A stretch of DNA of 64,000 nt from Salinicola sp. Lineage in GTDB: Bacteria > Pseudomonadota > Gammaproteobacteria > Pseudomonadales > Halomonadaceae. Made by a program: the position numbers and the translations under genes. The stretch covers positions 34,387-98,386 of the forward strand of contig NZNW01000065.1 of NCBI GenBank assembly GCA_002695065.1. The letters are read 5' to 3'. The notes below the pieces were generated by a model. That model saw nothing but the letters and a program-made list of their open reading frames with translations. It did no database searches and was not told where the DNA came from. Below are positions 37,935-47,666 of the stretch, piece by piece; positions within the stretch are counted from its first letter, which is position 1; each line of letters opens with the position of its first letter.

Positions 37935-38846
37935 ATGTCGTGCGCTTCCCGGCCCCCATCGTCAGCTGTCCCGCCTCTGCCCGCCGAGGGCGGCGCGTTC
38001 AGTGAACTGCTCGACCCCCGCATGAAGTGGGGCGTTCGTCGGGCACGCTGGCAGGCGGCGTTGCGCGACGGGGTTCAACGTGGCCTCGGTACGCCCCTGG
38101 AAGAAGCGCTCTACCGGCGCTGGGCCCAGGGTAGAGCGGGTGGCCGGTGGATCGAGCGCCGCGGCCTGCCACGGCGCTCAATCGAGGCGAGGCTGGGAGA
38201 GGCGCTGGTGGTCCACGTCGATCCGCGCCAGTTGATCCGCGATCTCAACGCCAAGGGAATCGGGGGAAAACGCCCATCCTCCTCGGCCTTCCTCTGGGAT
38301 GGCGACTGGGATTTGAGTCGTGGCGACCTGCGCCGGGGTTCGCGCTATCGCTTCGTCAGCGATATCGACGAGCACAGGGACGACCTGACCCAGACCGAAC
38401 GCTTTCGCCAGTACCGTTCCCGGCTCGAATCGGGGCACCCCTGGTCTTCCTACCAGCAGGGCATCCTGCTCGACACGGAAGAGAAGATACTCGCCTACCT
38501 GCGCACCTATCTCGGCTTCCTCGACGACATGGCGGCCCGGGGGTTCGACGTCGGGCTGGGAAAGGACGATCTGGGGGTCGCGGTCACCCGCGAGGGCCGG
38601 TTGCTCAAGGTCAACCGGGGCCTTCATCGGCTGGCGATGGCGCAGCGCCTGGGGCTGGCCTCGATACCCGTCGTCGTCCGCGCCGTACACCGGCAGTGGT
38701 GGCAGCGCGTGGTCGGCGACTGCCGCGGAGAGGAAGCCCTGACCCGCGTGGCCGAGGCGCTGGCCTCGTGCACGCCGGAAACCGAACCGGGGATGCTGGA
38801 TCCCGGCGACGAGCTGGGGCCGATCGAGTGGCCCCAGCCACGTTAG
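37935..38846 (+). CDS. Unrecognised protein with a ParB/sulfiredoxin-like motif
   Basis: A 303-residue soluble protein I cannot assign. It is Arg-rich early (KWGVRRARWQAALRDGV), then VVHVDPRQLIRDLNAKGIGG and SAFLWDGDWDLSRGD, a YRFVSDIDEHRDDL segment, and LLKVNRGLHRLAMAQRLGLA followed by SIPVVVRAVHRQWW. The 'G.HRLAMA..LG...IPVVV' pattern recalls the ParB/sulfiredoxin fold, where a G-x-H-R loop binds nucleotide. Start is uncertain: ATG 37935 is used, with a TTG at 37893 also possible, and neither has a good ribosome-binding site. It lies within the LPS locus after a GT4 gene and converges with the OpgB-like gene. Confidence 0.7.
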   Translation: MSCASRPPSSAVPPLPAEGGAFSELLDPRMKWGVRRARWQAALRDGVQRGLGTPLEEALYRRWAQGRAGGRWIERRGLPRRSIEARLGEALVVHVDPRQLIRDLNAKGIGGKRPSSSAFLWDGDWDLSRGDLRRGSRYRFVSDIDEHRDDLTQTERFRQYRSRLESGHPWSSYQQGILLDTEEKILAYLRTYLGFLDDMAARGFDVGLGKDDLGVAVTREGRLLKVNRGLHRLAMAQRLGLASIPVVVRAVHRQWWQRVVGDCRGEEALTRVAEALASCTPETEPGMLDPGDELGPIEWPQPR

Positions 38847-38905
38847 TGCCGCCGGGGCCAGCCTACGCACGCGCCGTCGGTGGCGATCCGGACGTTGCCG
38901 GCGTC

Positions 38906-40468
38906 TCAGTTGACGCCGTTCCAGAGCCGCTCCTGCAGGCGGTTCTCGCTGCGCATGCGCTGGTTCATCTCTTCCAGCGAGTAGCGCTCGATCAGGGTGG
39001 GTGACGAGGAGAACAGCGAGACGCCCAGCCCGGCCCGATGGTCCGGAATGGTGTAGCCCATGGCCTCCAGCAGCGTCGGCAGGACGTCGACCATGCTCGC
39101 CGGGCGCTCGATGACGCGGGGACGCAGGCCGTTGCCCAGCATGATCAGGGTGTTCTCGCGTTCTTCCGCGATCAGGTCCTCCCACGCCGAGTTCTTCATC
39201 GAGAGGTGGTCGCTGGCGACCACGACCAGGGTGTTGTCCAGCAATCCCTCGGCTCGGAGCCTTTCGATGAAATTCCTGACCAGCCAGCCGGTGCATTTGA
39301 CCGAGTAGAGGATATCGGTGCCGTCGAAGGTGCCCTGGTTGTCGATACAGGATTGCGACGGATGGCCGAACGGCGGGTGGCCCGCCAGGGTGAGTCCGAA
39401 GAAGGCGTAGGGCTTCTGGCTGTCGTGCAGCCGTCGGATACGCTTCTCCGCGAGGTCGAGCAGCGTATCGTCGTAGAGCCCCCAGTCGTTGAGATAACCG
39501 GACGGGGCCTTGTCTTCCAGCTCATCGCGGCCCAGGGCGGTATCGAAGCCGTGGCCGAGATAGAATTTCGCCTTGCCGGCGAACTTGGTGCTGGCACCGC
39601 CCATGTAGGTGAGATCGTAGCCCCGCGCGTGCAGCAGGTCGCCCAGGCAGTCGACCCCCGGCAGCACGTCCGACAGCGGCTCGAACTGGTTGTCGTGCAT
39701 CAACCCGGCGGGCATCAACGGCACCCCGCACTGGCTGGCGACCATGCCGGCCATCGTCCAGCCCGTATTGTCGAGCTGCTTGACGCCATGGAATACCACG
39801 CCCTCCTGGCCCAGCCGATCCAAGTCCTCGTAGGCGTTGCCGAAGCGCTGGGTATCGCCGTAGGTGCGCTCGGTGCTCTCCATGTAGAGGTAGATCAGAT
39901 TGGGTGGCTGGGGCGCTTCGGCGAGGATCTCCGGTGGCTGGTAGCGATCGTTGAGCCAGCTCTCGTCGTCGTCGATCACCGAGGCGCCGCGCAGCGACAA
40001 CCCGAACAGCAGTGGGTTGAACGCCAGCAGGAACAGGCTCAACACCCGTTCCCACAGGCGCCAGCGATGATCGGCCCGTACCAGCCAGGTCACGGCGACC
40101 AGCATGGCGATGGCGGCCACGGTGTAGATGACCCCGGCGATCTGGCGATCGGTGCTGCCGTTCTCCTCGATGCCGGCCTGGAGATGGAAGATCACGGCGC
40201 CCAGGTCGAGCTGGCCGAAACTGTCGTCGAGATAGATATAGACCCACCACAGGATCAGCGGCAGGGCCGACCATGGCCACGCCTTGCGCTGGGTGGCGCG
40301 CTGGGAGACGTGGCCCCAATGGAAGCGATGGCCGATGGCGAGCCAGGCGAGCGTGACGGCGACGGGGGTCCACCATGGCAGAACCCAGACCACCATGATG
40401 GCGTAACCGATACAGAGGCCGATGTAGGTGAGTGCACACCAACGTCGAGTGTCGCGAGAGATGGTCAT
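38906..40468 (-). CDS. OpgB/LtaS-like membrane phosphoglycerol or phosphoethanolamine transferase
   Basis: A 520-residue membrane protein. About four N-terminal membrane helices (residues 1-150) precede a periplasmic sulfatase/alkaline-phosphatase-fold domain with YLYMESTERTYGD (metal-binding Glu), LDNTGWTMAGMVASQCGVPL (likely Thr nucleophile), GLTLAGHPPFGHPS and VVVASDHLSMKNSAWEDL (metal-binding Asp-His). This matches phosphoglycerol transferase OpgB (MdoB) and relatives, which decorate periplasmic glucans, or enzymes that add phosphate groups to LPS core. The exact substrate is open; the LPS locus favours core decoration. Confidence 0.82.
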   Translation of the reverse strand: MTISRDTRRWCALTYIGLCIGYAIMVVWVLPWWTPVAVTLAWLAIGHRFHWGHVSQRATQRKAWPWSALPLILWWVYIYLDDSFGQLDLGAVIFHLQAGIEENGSTDRQIAGVIYTVAAIAMLVAVTWLVRADHRWRLWERVLSLFLLAFNPLLFGLSLRGASVIDDDESWLNDRYQPPEILAEAPQPPNLIYLYMESTERTYGDTQRFGNAYEDLDRLGQEGVVFHGVKQLDNTGWTMAGMVASQCGVPLMPAGLMHDNQFEPLSDVLPGVDCLGDLLHARGYDLTYMGGASTKFAGKAKFYLGHGFDTALGRDELEDKAPSGYLNDWGLYDDTLLDLAEKRIRRLHDSQKPYAFFGLTLAGHPPFGHPSQSCIDNQGTFDGTDILYSVKCTGWLVRNFIERLRAEGLLDNTLVVVASDHLSMKNSAWEDLIAEERENTLIMLGNGLRPRVIERPASMVDVLPTLLEAMGYTIPDHRAGLGVSLFSSSPTLIERYSLEEMNQRMRSENRLQERLWNGVN

Positions 40469-40593
40469 GACGCGCTTCGATCCGTGAACGTCGTGTTCTA
40501 TCGATGCCGATTCCGGGCACCGCATGGAGAGTCGTCATGACTCTATCATGACGAATCCGAGACAAGCAGGTTATCGACGAGTTCCCGCCGGTC

Positions 40594-41691
40594 TCAGCGG
40601 GCGTTCTGCAGCGCCATGTCGCCGGCGTGCCTCGCCATGGCCAGCTCGATCAGGCGCGTCACCAGGGCCGAGTAGTTCAGGCCGCTGGCCTGCCACAGCT
40701 TGGGGTACATGCTGATGCGAGTGAAACCCGGCAGCGTGTTGATTTCGTTGACGACGATGTTTCCCTCGGGCGTGAGGAAGACATCGACCCGCGCCAGACC
40801 GGCGCACTCCAGCACCTGGAAGGTGCGAACCGCGATGTCGCGAATCGCTTCACTCGCGCCGGCATCGATGTCGGCGGGCACGGCAACGGTGGCCGCGTCG
40901 TCGTCGATGTACTTGGTGTCGTAGGAGTAGAAGCCGTTCTCGACCACGATCTCGCCGCAGACGCTCGCCTCCGGATCGTCGTTGCCCAGCACCGCGCACT
41001 CGATCTCGCGACCGGTCACGGCGGATTCGACCAGCACCTTGTGGTCGAAGGCCAGCGCCAGCGCCAACGCTTGCTGGAATTCGAGCGCGGTCTCGACCCG
41101 GCTGACGCCCACCGACGAGCCCTGGTTGGCGGGCTTGACGAACAGCGGAGAGCCAAGCGTCGCGCTGAGGGCGTCGAAATCGGCCTCGGCGGCGGTGCGG
41201 CGGTTCAAGGTGACGAAGGGCGCCACGGGGATGCCGGCATCGCGCAGCAGGCGCTTGGCGACGTCCTTGTCCATGCCGGCGGCCGAGCCGAGCACGCCGG
41301 AGCCGACGAAGGGGAGGTTGGCCATGCGCAGCAGGCCTTGCAGAGAGCCGTCTTCGCCGAGGGTGCCGTGGACGATGGGGAAAACCACGTCGAGTTGCCC
41401 CAAGGCGCCCTGGGACGACTCGGCGGCGATCAGCTGCTGGCGTTCGCGGCCTGGCACCAGCGCGATGTCGCCGGCGGAGGGGTTGAGGGCGATCCGCCGC
41501 GGATCGTCGGCGTTCAGCAGGAAGTCGGCGGCATCGTTGACATGCCACTGACCCTGCTTGTCGATCCCGATGACCGTGACCTCGAAACGCTCGCGATCCA
41601 GCGCGTCGACGATGTTCCTGGCCGACTGCAACGAGACCTCGTGCTCCGCCGATTTGCCGCCGCAGATGACGCCGACCCGAATTTTGCTCAT
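40594..41691 (-). CDS. ddl: D-alanine-D-alanine ligase
   Basis: A 365-residue ATP-grasp enzyme making D-Ala-D-Ala for peptidoglycan. It begins [20 protein letters not shown] (the family's GGxSxEHxVS motif), and has [47 protein letters not shown] and [20 protein letters not shown]. Length is that of the DdlA form. It lies apart from the usual mur-fts cluster, which commonly carries ddlB. An in-frame start six codons upstream (41709) is less likely. Confidence 0.95.
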   Translation of the reverse strand: MSKIRVGVICGGKSAEHEVSLQSARNIVDALDRERFEVTVIGIDKQGQWHVNDAADFLLNADDPRRIALNPSAGDIALVPGRERQQLIAAESSQGALGQLDVVFPIVHGTLGEDGSLQGLLRMANLPFVGSGVLGSAAGMDKDVAKRLLRDAGIPVAPFVTLNRRTAAEADFDALSATLGSPLFVKPANQGSSVGVSRVETALEFQQALALALAFDHKVLVESAVTGREIECAVLGNDDPEASVCGEIVVENGFYSYDTKYIDDDAATVAVPADIDAGASEAIRDIAVRTFQVLECAGLARVDVFLTPEGNIVVNEINTLPGFTRISMYPKLWQASGLNYSALVTRLIELAMARHAGDMALQNAR

Positions 41692-41794
41692 GGTTATGCT
41701 CCGCTTCACTGACGATCTCGATGCCGCTCGGGTGCGGCCACTCGGGCGTCATGATGCCACGATCCCGCCGCGCAAGTATTGCGCCGTGGGTACG

Positions 41795-42865
41795 CTAGCG
41801 GCCGCTGATCCGGCGATAGAGCGCCAGGTAGGCCGCAGCCATGGCCGCGGGGGTGAAGGCGGCGAGCCGCTGGCTGGCGGCGGCTGCCAGTCGTTGCCGC
41901 CGGGCGGGATCTTCCAGCAGCGCGATCAGCGCCGCGGTCAGCGCATCGGCATCGCCGGCGGGCACCAGCAGGCCGCTGACGTCGTTTTCGATCAGATCGG
42001 GAATGCCGTCGACATCGCTGGCCACGATCGCCACGCCGTGATCCATGGCATCGAGCAGGGTGGAGCCCAGTCCCTCGTTGCGGGAGGGAAATGCGAACAG
42101 GGTCATGATCTCGAGATAGTCGCCGACATTGGGCTGGAAGCCCTCCCAGATGACGTTGTCCAGATCGGCGCTCTCGGCTTTCAGCGCCGCGTCGTCGTCG
42201 CCTTCGCCCAGCAGCAGGAAGCGAACGTCCGGATGCGTCTCGCGCAGCCGCCGCGCCGCCGCCAGCAGTACCCGTTGCCCCTTGTGGCGATCCACCAGCG
42301 CGCCGATATGGCCAATCACGCGCTGCCCGGTGAAGCGTTCGTGCAATGCCGCGACACGCGCGGGGTCGCTCGGCTGGCCGGACAGCACGCTGGGAATGCG
42401 GGTGACCGGACACCAGTCGCGCTCGCGCAGGTGGCTCTCGATCACCGACGAGATCGCCACGGCGCTCGCCGCGGCGCGGTAGGTCCAGCGGTTGAAGCGC
42501 TTGTCCTTGACCGGCTGGGGGACTCGCCGCGTCAGGAGGTAGGGCGTACCGCGCAGGCGCCGTTCGACCCATGCCCAGTGCACCGCCTTGGCCTCGTGGG
42601 CGTGGACCAGGGTTGGCCTCGGGTGTCGGCCATGCCCGGCGAGGGCATGATCGGCGTCGATCAGTTCGATATCGGTGCCGAGCGCCCGGTCGGCCAGCAC
42701 CGCGCGCATCGGCGAGTCGCGGCGGCAGACGAGGCTCTGCGCTATCGCGATCCGCTCGTCGTCGATGCGGGCCAGCGCTTCGATCAGCAGCAGCGTCTGG
42801 CGCTCGCCACCGCGAAAGCCGCGGGCCAGGTTGGCGTGACGGATGTGCAGCGAGTGGCGTTCCAT
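41795..42865 (-). CDS. Family 4 glycosyltransferase
   Basis: A 356-residue GT-B enzyme. N-terminal HIRHANLARGFRGGERQTLL (acceptor-side G-G-E-x-Q loop), LVHAHEAKAVHWAWVERRL, and C-terminal VIGHIGALVDRHKGQRVLLA, FLLLGEGDDDAALK and the E-x7-D motif PSRNEGLGSTLLDAMDHGVA. LPS core assembly by context. Its ATG follows the stop of the GT2 gene by 4 bases, so the two are coupled. Confidence 0.87.
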   Translation of the reverse strand: MERHSLHIRHANLARGFRGGERQTLLLIEALARIDDERIAIAQSLVCRRDSPMRAVLADRALGTDIELIDADHALAGHGRHPRPTLVHAHEAKAVHWAWVERRLRGTPYLLTRRVPQPVKDKRFNRWTYRAAASAVAISSVIESHLRERDWCPVTRIPSVLSGQPSDPARVAALHERFTGQRVIGHIGALVDRHKGQRVLLAAARRLRETHPDVRFLLLGEGDDDAALKAESADLDNVIWEGFQPNVGDYLEIMTLFAFPSRNEGLGSTLLDAMDHGVAIVASDVDGIPDLIENDVSGLLVPAGDADALTAALIALLEDPARRQRLAAAASQRLAAFTPAAMAAAYLALYRRISGR

Positions 42866-42869
42866 CGAT

Positions 42870-43658
42870 TCACCAGATCCGGTCGAAGTCTTCGGCGTCG
42901 CGCACCTTGGCATCGCGCTGCAGTTCGAGCAGCTTGGCGTATTTCAGGTAGGCGTTGACCGCCGCCGAAAGCGCCACCGAGACGCCGTCGAGGCCGCCGG
43001 CGAACCCACGCTGGAACAGGTACTTGCGCACGAAGGCATTGGCGCCGTGCAGCGCCGGCGACCAGCCGTTGGCTCGCTTGCCCTTGAGGTACATGATCTT
43101 GGCCGCGCGATTGGAGAAGCGGCCGCTGGCCTTGCCGAACAGTTCGGCAAGGTTGGCGAACGAATAGTGTTCCAGGTCGGCGTCCAGGCGCTGCGGATTT
43201 GTCGCCGGCACCGAAGCGTGCTGGCGGCTGTCGGAGAAGCCGGTGCGGTCGCGATCGAAAAGCCGGATGCAGTAGTCCGGATACCAGCCACAGTGGCGGA
43301 TCCAGCGACTGCCGATGAAGTTGCGTCGGCGCAGGGCGTAGGCGTCGTGGCCGGCGTCGTCCAGATCGAGGGCCAGAATCGCCGCCACCGCCTCGTCGGT
43401 GAGCCGCTCGTCCGCGTCCAGCGACAGCACCCAGCGATAACCGGCGGCCTGCGGTCCGACCCGCTTCTGGGGGCCATCGCCCAGGTAAGGCTGATGGATC
43501 ACGCGGGCGCCGAATGCCTCGGCCCGGACGACGGTTTCGTCGCGGGAGCCGGAGTCGACCACGATCAACTCGTCGCAGACGCGCGCGAGCGAGGCCAGGC
43601 AGGCTTCGATGTTGTCGGCTTCGTCGAGCGTGATCACCACGCCGGTAATGGCGGCCAT
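42870..43658 (-). CDS. Family 2 glycosyltransferase (WaaE/LgtF-like)
   Basis: A 262-residue inverting transferase. MAAITGVVITLDEADNIEAC, LIVVDSGSRDETVVRAEAFG, LSLDADERLTDEAVAAIL (metal-binding DxD) and the C-terminal YLFQRGFAGGLDGVSVALSA are the same landmarks as in WaaE/KdtX/LgtF, which add glucose to heptose I of the inner core. That role fits the locus but is not proved. An AGGA ribosome-binding site precedes the ATG. It starts a two-gene unit with the GT4 at 41795. Confidence 0.88.
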   Translation of the reverse strand: MAAITGVVITLDEADNIEACLASLARVCDELIVVDSGSRDETVVRAEAFGARVIHQPYLGDGPQKRVGPQAAGYRWVLSLDADERLTDEAVAAILALDLDDAGHDAYALRRRNFIGSRWIRHCGWYPDYCIRLFDRDRTGFSDSRQHASVPATNPQRLDADLEHYSFANLAELFGKASGRFSNRAAKIMYLKGKRANGWSPALHGANAFVRKYLFQRGFAGGLDGVSVALSAAVNAYLKYAKLLELQRDAKVRDAEDFDRIW

Positions 43659-43775
43659 GGGCAGTCCTGGGTCGTCGGGGAGTGGAGCGTCATTCACCGA
43701 CCGGCGGCGGGGCATCGCGAGCGGTGCGACGCGCCGCTACCGGTCGGCGCCTGAGGCATTGTAGCGCGGGGTTCG

Positions 43776-45617
43776 TCAGCGGTAGAACTGACGGAACCAC
43801 TGCATGGCTTCGAACACCGCCGGCGAGAACTCGGCGTCGTCGATGGGATCGAGCTGCCGGTCGACGATGTTCCACTGGCCGGTGCCATCGACCACGGTGA
43901 TGCGATCCGGCTCGATGATGCCGTAATCGATGTAGCTGCTGGCCTGGACCCAGGGGTGGTCGATGTCCGGCGCCAGCAGATCCTGGCCCTGCGCGTAATC
44001 GGTGAGCGGGTTGGTGCAGCCCAGGGCGTGGCGCATCAGCATCGGTGCGACATCGAGATGGCTGGTCATGCCCTCGACGCGTCCGGGTTCGACCCCCGGG
44101 CCGTTGACGATCATCGGCACGTGGGTCTGCGGCGAGGCGAAATTGCTGTTGTGGCCCCAGTAGTTCTTGCCGAAATCGTTGAGCGACTGGCCGTGATCGG
44201 CGGTGACCACCAGCATGGTGTCTTCCCACTCGCCCTTGGCCTTGAGATCGTCGATCACCCGGCCCAGCAGCTCGTCGTCGTAGTGCACGGCATTGCGGTG
44301 GCGGTTGGCGTAGGGCACCGGATCGGTGTCCGGGCCCAGATCCAGATAATCCATGCCCTGCACCGAAGGCTGGTAGGGCTGGGCGGCGCCTTGCGGGACG
44401 TCATAGCCGTGGGGGGCATCGTAGAACAGCATGCCGAACCAGGGGGTGTCGTCCTGCTGCTCCTGCCGGTCGAGCCAGGCCAGCCAGTCCTCGGTCATGC
44501 GCAGGTCGCGACCGGAGGGAGAGTCCCCAGGCGTGCTCAGCCGCAGCGGGTCGACCGAGCTGAAGATCGTGCGGTCGAAGCCGACGCCGTCGAGGCTGGC
44601 CGAGGAGAAGATGCCCAGCGCGTAGCCCTGCTTCTGCAGCTGCGTGATCAGAAGCGGCGGCGTCTGGGTGTCGTCCAGATAGGCGTAATAGTTGCCGCTG
44701 AGGCCGTAGAACAGGCTCATGGCGCCGTTGCGGGTGGCGTTGCCGCCGCTGTAGTGATCGAGATAGCGGCGGCCGCTGTCGTTCAGCGCCGCATAGAGGT
44801 TGGGCGTGTTCCGTGGACCATACTCGTCGGCGCGCCAGGAGTCGATCATGACGACCATGACGTTGGGCTTGTCGCTGGGCTGGCAGCTCAGCGGACTCTT
44901 GGGCCAGTCGAGATTCTGTGCCTGCTTGGCATCGATATCGGCCCGCTCGGCGCGGGCGGCTCGGGGATCGAGCCAGCCGTGCTGCTCCATGAAATCCTTG
45001 GCGGTGGCCGGGAACAGCAGCGGATAGATGCCGACCTGCTGGGTCACGCTGCGATGGTAGCGGGCATCGGCGACGACATGCAGGGCGTGGCTGCCGAGCA
45101 GCGTCACCAGTATCACGCCGCAGCAGAGTCCCACCGGCACGCGGCGGCCACGGTTGCCCACGATCAGGCGACGGGCGAGCCAGCCTTCGAGCGCCAGCGC
45201 CGCGACGACGCAGCCGACGACCACCAGCCAGGTGGTGACGGTGAAGCTGAAGATCTCGCCGTTCTTGTCGTTGAGGAACAGCGACACCATGAAGGCGTTC
45301 ACGTGGAAGCGATACTGGGCATAGACGACCGTGTCCAGCAGCAGCGCGCTGAGCCCCAGAGCACCGAGCAGGGTCGCCGGCAGCCACAGCCAGCGCGCCT
45401 TGAGCACCAGCGCCAGCGCGGCCAGCGGGAGCCAGCCGAGCAGGACCAGCATGCCGAAGTGGCCGATCCAGGTCAGGATCAGATAGGCGATCCCCATGGG
45501 GTCGTGCGGCATGGCGAGGTAGGGCGAGTAACGCAGTGCAATCAGCCACACCAGCGGCAGTTGCACCAGGGCGAAAAGGAGGGTGCCGCGCCAACGGCGT
45601 CTCAGCGTATCTTGCAT
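43776..45617 (-). CDS. yejM: YejM/PbgA-like DUF3413 inner-membrane protein
   Basis: A 613-residue protein. Five membrane segments in an N-terminal DUF3413 domain (MQDTLRRRWRGTLLFALVQL to about residue 190) precede a periplasmic sulfatase-fold domain (VMVVMIDSWRADEYGPRNTP, YSGGNATRNGAMSLFYGLSG, LFYDAPHGYDVPQ, LVVTADHGQSLNDFGKNYWG). In E. coli, YejM (PbgA/LapC) senses periplasmic LPS and controls LpxC proteolysis through LapB-FtsH. Size and layout fit. Its place between a GT2 gene and kdkA supports a link with LPS. Whether it keeps the regulatory role here is inference. Confidence 0.88.
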   Translation of the reverse strand: MQDTLRRRWRGTLLFALVQLPLVWLIALRYSPYLAMPHDPMGIAYLILTWIGHFGMLVLLGWLPLAALALVLKARWLWLPATLLGALGLSALLLDTVVYAQYRFHVNAFMVSLFLNDKNGEIFSFTVTTWLVVVGCVVAALALEGWLARRLIVGNRGRRVPVGLCCGVILVTLLGSHALHVVADARYHRSVTQQVGIYPLLFPATAKDFMEQHGWLDPRAARAERADIDAKQAQNLDWPKSPLSCQPSDKPNVMVVMIDSWRADEYGPRNTPNLYAALNDSGRRYLDHYSGGNATRNGAMSLFYGLSGNYYAYLDDTQTPPLLITQLQKQGYALGIFSSASLDGVGFDRTIFSSVDPLRLSTPGDSPSGRDLRMTEDWLAWLDRQEQQDDTPWFGMLFYDAPHGYDVPQGAAQPYQPSVQGMDYLDLGPDTDPVPYANRHRNAVHYDDELLGRVIDDLKAKGEWEDTMLVVTADHGQSLNDFGKNYWGHNSNFASPQTHVPMIVNGPGVEPGRVEGMTSHLDVAPMLMRHALGCTNPLTDYAQGQDLLAPDIDHPWVQASSYIDYGIIEPDRITVVDGTGQWNIVDRQLDPIDDAEFSPAVFEAMQWFRQFYR

Positions 45618-45623
45618 GGAGGG

Positions 45624-46361
45624 TCAGGCCTTGTCGTGATCCGCCGGAGCGTTTCGATAACCCTCGGCGATGGCGATGAAGAGTGATTCCGCGTTGGCGG
45701 GCGAGAAACGCACGAGGGAGCGCTCGAGTCGTGACAGATTGCGCTGACGCCAGGCGCCTTGCGGGCGTAGCCGGCAGCGGTCGAAATCTATCAGCCAAAC
45801 CTTATCTTCGTCTGAAACCAGCAGGTTGCGCGCGTTGAGGTCGACATGGTCGAGCCCGGCGTCGTGAAACCGGCGAATGGTGGCGCCGACGTCGGCGAGC
45901 AACCGCGGCGAGGCACTTGCCAGGCGCTCTGCCAATGCCTGGCTCTTTGGCAGGCGCTCGGTGATCAGCGCCGCGCGATAGGTGATACCGTGGCGTACCA
46001 CGATGGCCGCCACCGGCGCCGGCGCCGGCAGCCCCTGTTCGAACAGGGCGCGTGTCAGGCGCATTTCACGAAAGCCGCGGGTACGCTCGAGGCCCGTCCA
46101 GAGATAGTCGGCTTGGCTGACCCTGGCGGCCATGCCGCCCCGGCGATAGGGCCGCAGCACCCAGTCGGCCCCATCGACGGCCAGGAACTGGCTGGCGCCG
46201 CGGCCGGGCGCCGAGCCGACCACCAGGCCGCGTGCGGCCCAGGCATCCGGGTCGAGCCAGGCTTCGCCGAATGGGGGCAGAATCGGCAGGTCGGGCTGAG
46301 CGAGACGCGTCGGATCGTATAAGATATGCGCGTCCCGATGATGGTAGGTCGATAGCGACAT
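45624..46361 (-). CDS. kdkA: 3-deoxy-D-manno-octulosonic acid (Kdo) kinase
   Basis: A 245-residue kinase of the eukaryotic-like fold. WVLRPYRRGGMAARVSQADY, LTRALFEQGLPAPAPVAA, ITERLPKSQALAERLA, and the catalytic LDHVDLNARNLLVSDEDKVW followed by LIDFDRCRLRPQG (HxDLNxxN and DFD) identify KdkA. It phosphorylates the Kdo on lipid A in organisms that use a single phosphorylated Kdo, such as Haemophilus and Vibrio. The ATG at 46361 gives family length. It lies 6 bases downstream of the yejM-like gene's start side, so the two are probably cotranscribed. Confidence 0.93.
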   Translation of the reverse strand: MSLSTYHHRDAHILYDPTRLAQPDLPILPPFGEAWLDPDAWAARGLVVGSAPGRGASQFLAVDGADWVLRPYRRGGMAARVSQADYLWTGLERTRGFREMRLTRALFEQGLPAPAPVAAIVVRHGITYRAALITERLPKSQALAERLASASPRLLADVGATIRRFHDAGLDHVDLNARNLLVSDEDKVWLIDFDRCRLRPQGAWRQRNLSRLERSLVRFSPANAESLFIAIAEGYRNAPADHDKA

Positions 46362-46529
46362 GGTCGATCCTTGACGTAGGGCCGAAGCGGGATGGGCGCG
46401 CCGCCGAAAACGCGGCGACGAGCCGCGGGACGCATTGTAACCGGGCAGACCCGTTGTCGCATGTCGGCGTCTCGTGCCGCCGAGGATTCGTCGACCCGTC
46501 GGGCGTCCATTGAACTCGAGGAAGCTGCC

Positions 46530-47657
46530 GTGACCGAAGATCCGCAAGCGCCGCTGGCCGCGATCGCCATTCGCCAGGTGGAGAAGAGCACCGGCGCCAG
46601 CCGCAACGCCTTCGAGCAGGCTGCGGCGCTGAAAACCCTGGGCTACCGGGTGACGATCCTGGCCGAGCGTGGCCGGCGCGAACTGGCGGAAGCCGCCGGT
46701 GCCGAGCTGGTTCGGCTCAAGCGCTGGCCATTCAAGGGACCGTTCCGGCGGTTCTGGTTCAACCGCCGCGTGCAGGCCTGGTGCCGGCGACATCGGCCGG
46801 CGATGCTGGTCAGCCACGGCGACGTCGAGACGCCCGATGTCGTCTACATGCACAACTGCGTGCACCTCGCCAGCCAGCGCATCCATGGCCGCGATCTGCC
46901 CGCAGGCCACGAAGTGGCCGCCATCCACGATCACGTGCTGACGGGGGCCAGGTTTCGTCGCCTGGCGGTCAACTCGCGAATGATGGCGGAGGATTTTCGC
47001 GATCGCTACGGCATCGACGACTCGCGCATCGAGATCAGCTACCCCGGCTACGATCCCGCGATATTCAACCGCGAGCGGGCCACGGCAGGCCGCGCGGCGC
47101 GCCGGCGCGAGCTGGGCATCGCCGACGACACCCGGCTGATCGGCCTGATCACCTCCGGCAACTTCATCAAACGCAACGTGGCCGGCTTCGTCGAGATGGC
47201 AGCCGGACTGGAGCAACGCCTGCCGGGCCGGTGCCGTTTCCTCGTCGTCGGCAAGGACGACTTCGCCCCCTACCAGCGCCAGGCCGAACAGGCCGGCATC
47301 GCCGAGCGCTTTCTCTGGCGCAGTACGGTCAGCGACGTCGAGACGCTCTACGGCGCGCTCGATCTGTTCGTGCTGCCGGCGCACATCGAGGAGTTCGGGC
47401 GCGTGTCGCTCGAGGCCATGGCCTGCGGCACGCCGGTGTTGCTCTCGTCCACCACCGGTGCCGCCGAACTGCTCGAGGCCGACCATGCCGAGCTGATGCT
47501 GGATAGCCGCGACACCCAGGGCTGGGTCGACCGTCTCGAGGAGCTGATGACGACATCGGACCTCGAGTCGCTGGGTGCCGAGCTTGCCGAGTTGGTGGGC
47601 GATTACTCCTACCGTCGCCAGACCGAGAAGCTGCGGGACTCCTTTGCCTCACTGTGA
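46530..47657 (+). CDS. Family 4 glycosyltransferase
   Basis: A 375-residue GT-B enzyme. IAIRQVEKSTGASRNAFEQA, VVYMHNCVHLASQRIHGRDL, LAVNSRMMAEDFRDRYGID, GLITSGNFIKRNVAGFVEMA and the E-x7-E motif PAHIEEFGRVSLEAMACGTP are seen. It is likely an LPS core transferase. The start is taken as GTG 46530 because GAGGAA lies 8 bases upstream; an ATG at 46461 would add 23 residues of poor quality. It is divergent from kdkA, and repeat copy B begins 9 bases after its stop. Confidence 0.85.
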   Translation: MTEDPQAPLAAIAIRQVEKSTGASRNAFEQAAALKTLGYRVTILAERGRRELAEAAGAELVRLKRWPFKGPFRRFWFNRRVQAWCRRHRPAMLVSHGDVETPDVVYMHNCVHLASQRIHGRDLPAGHEVAAIHDHVLTGARFRRLAVNSRMMAEDFRDRYGIDDSRIEISYPGYDPAIFNRERATAGRAARRRELGIADDTRLIGLITSGNFIKRNVAGFVEMAAGLEQRLPGRCRFLVVGKDDFAPYQRQAEQAGIAERFLWRSTVSDVETLYGALDLFVLPAHIEEFGRVSLEAMACGTPVLLSSTTGAAELLEADHAELMLDSRDTQGWVDRLEELMTTSDLESLGAELAELVGDYSYRRQTEKLRDSFASL

Positions 47658-47666
47658 ACGCTGGGC

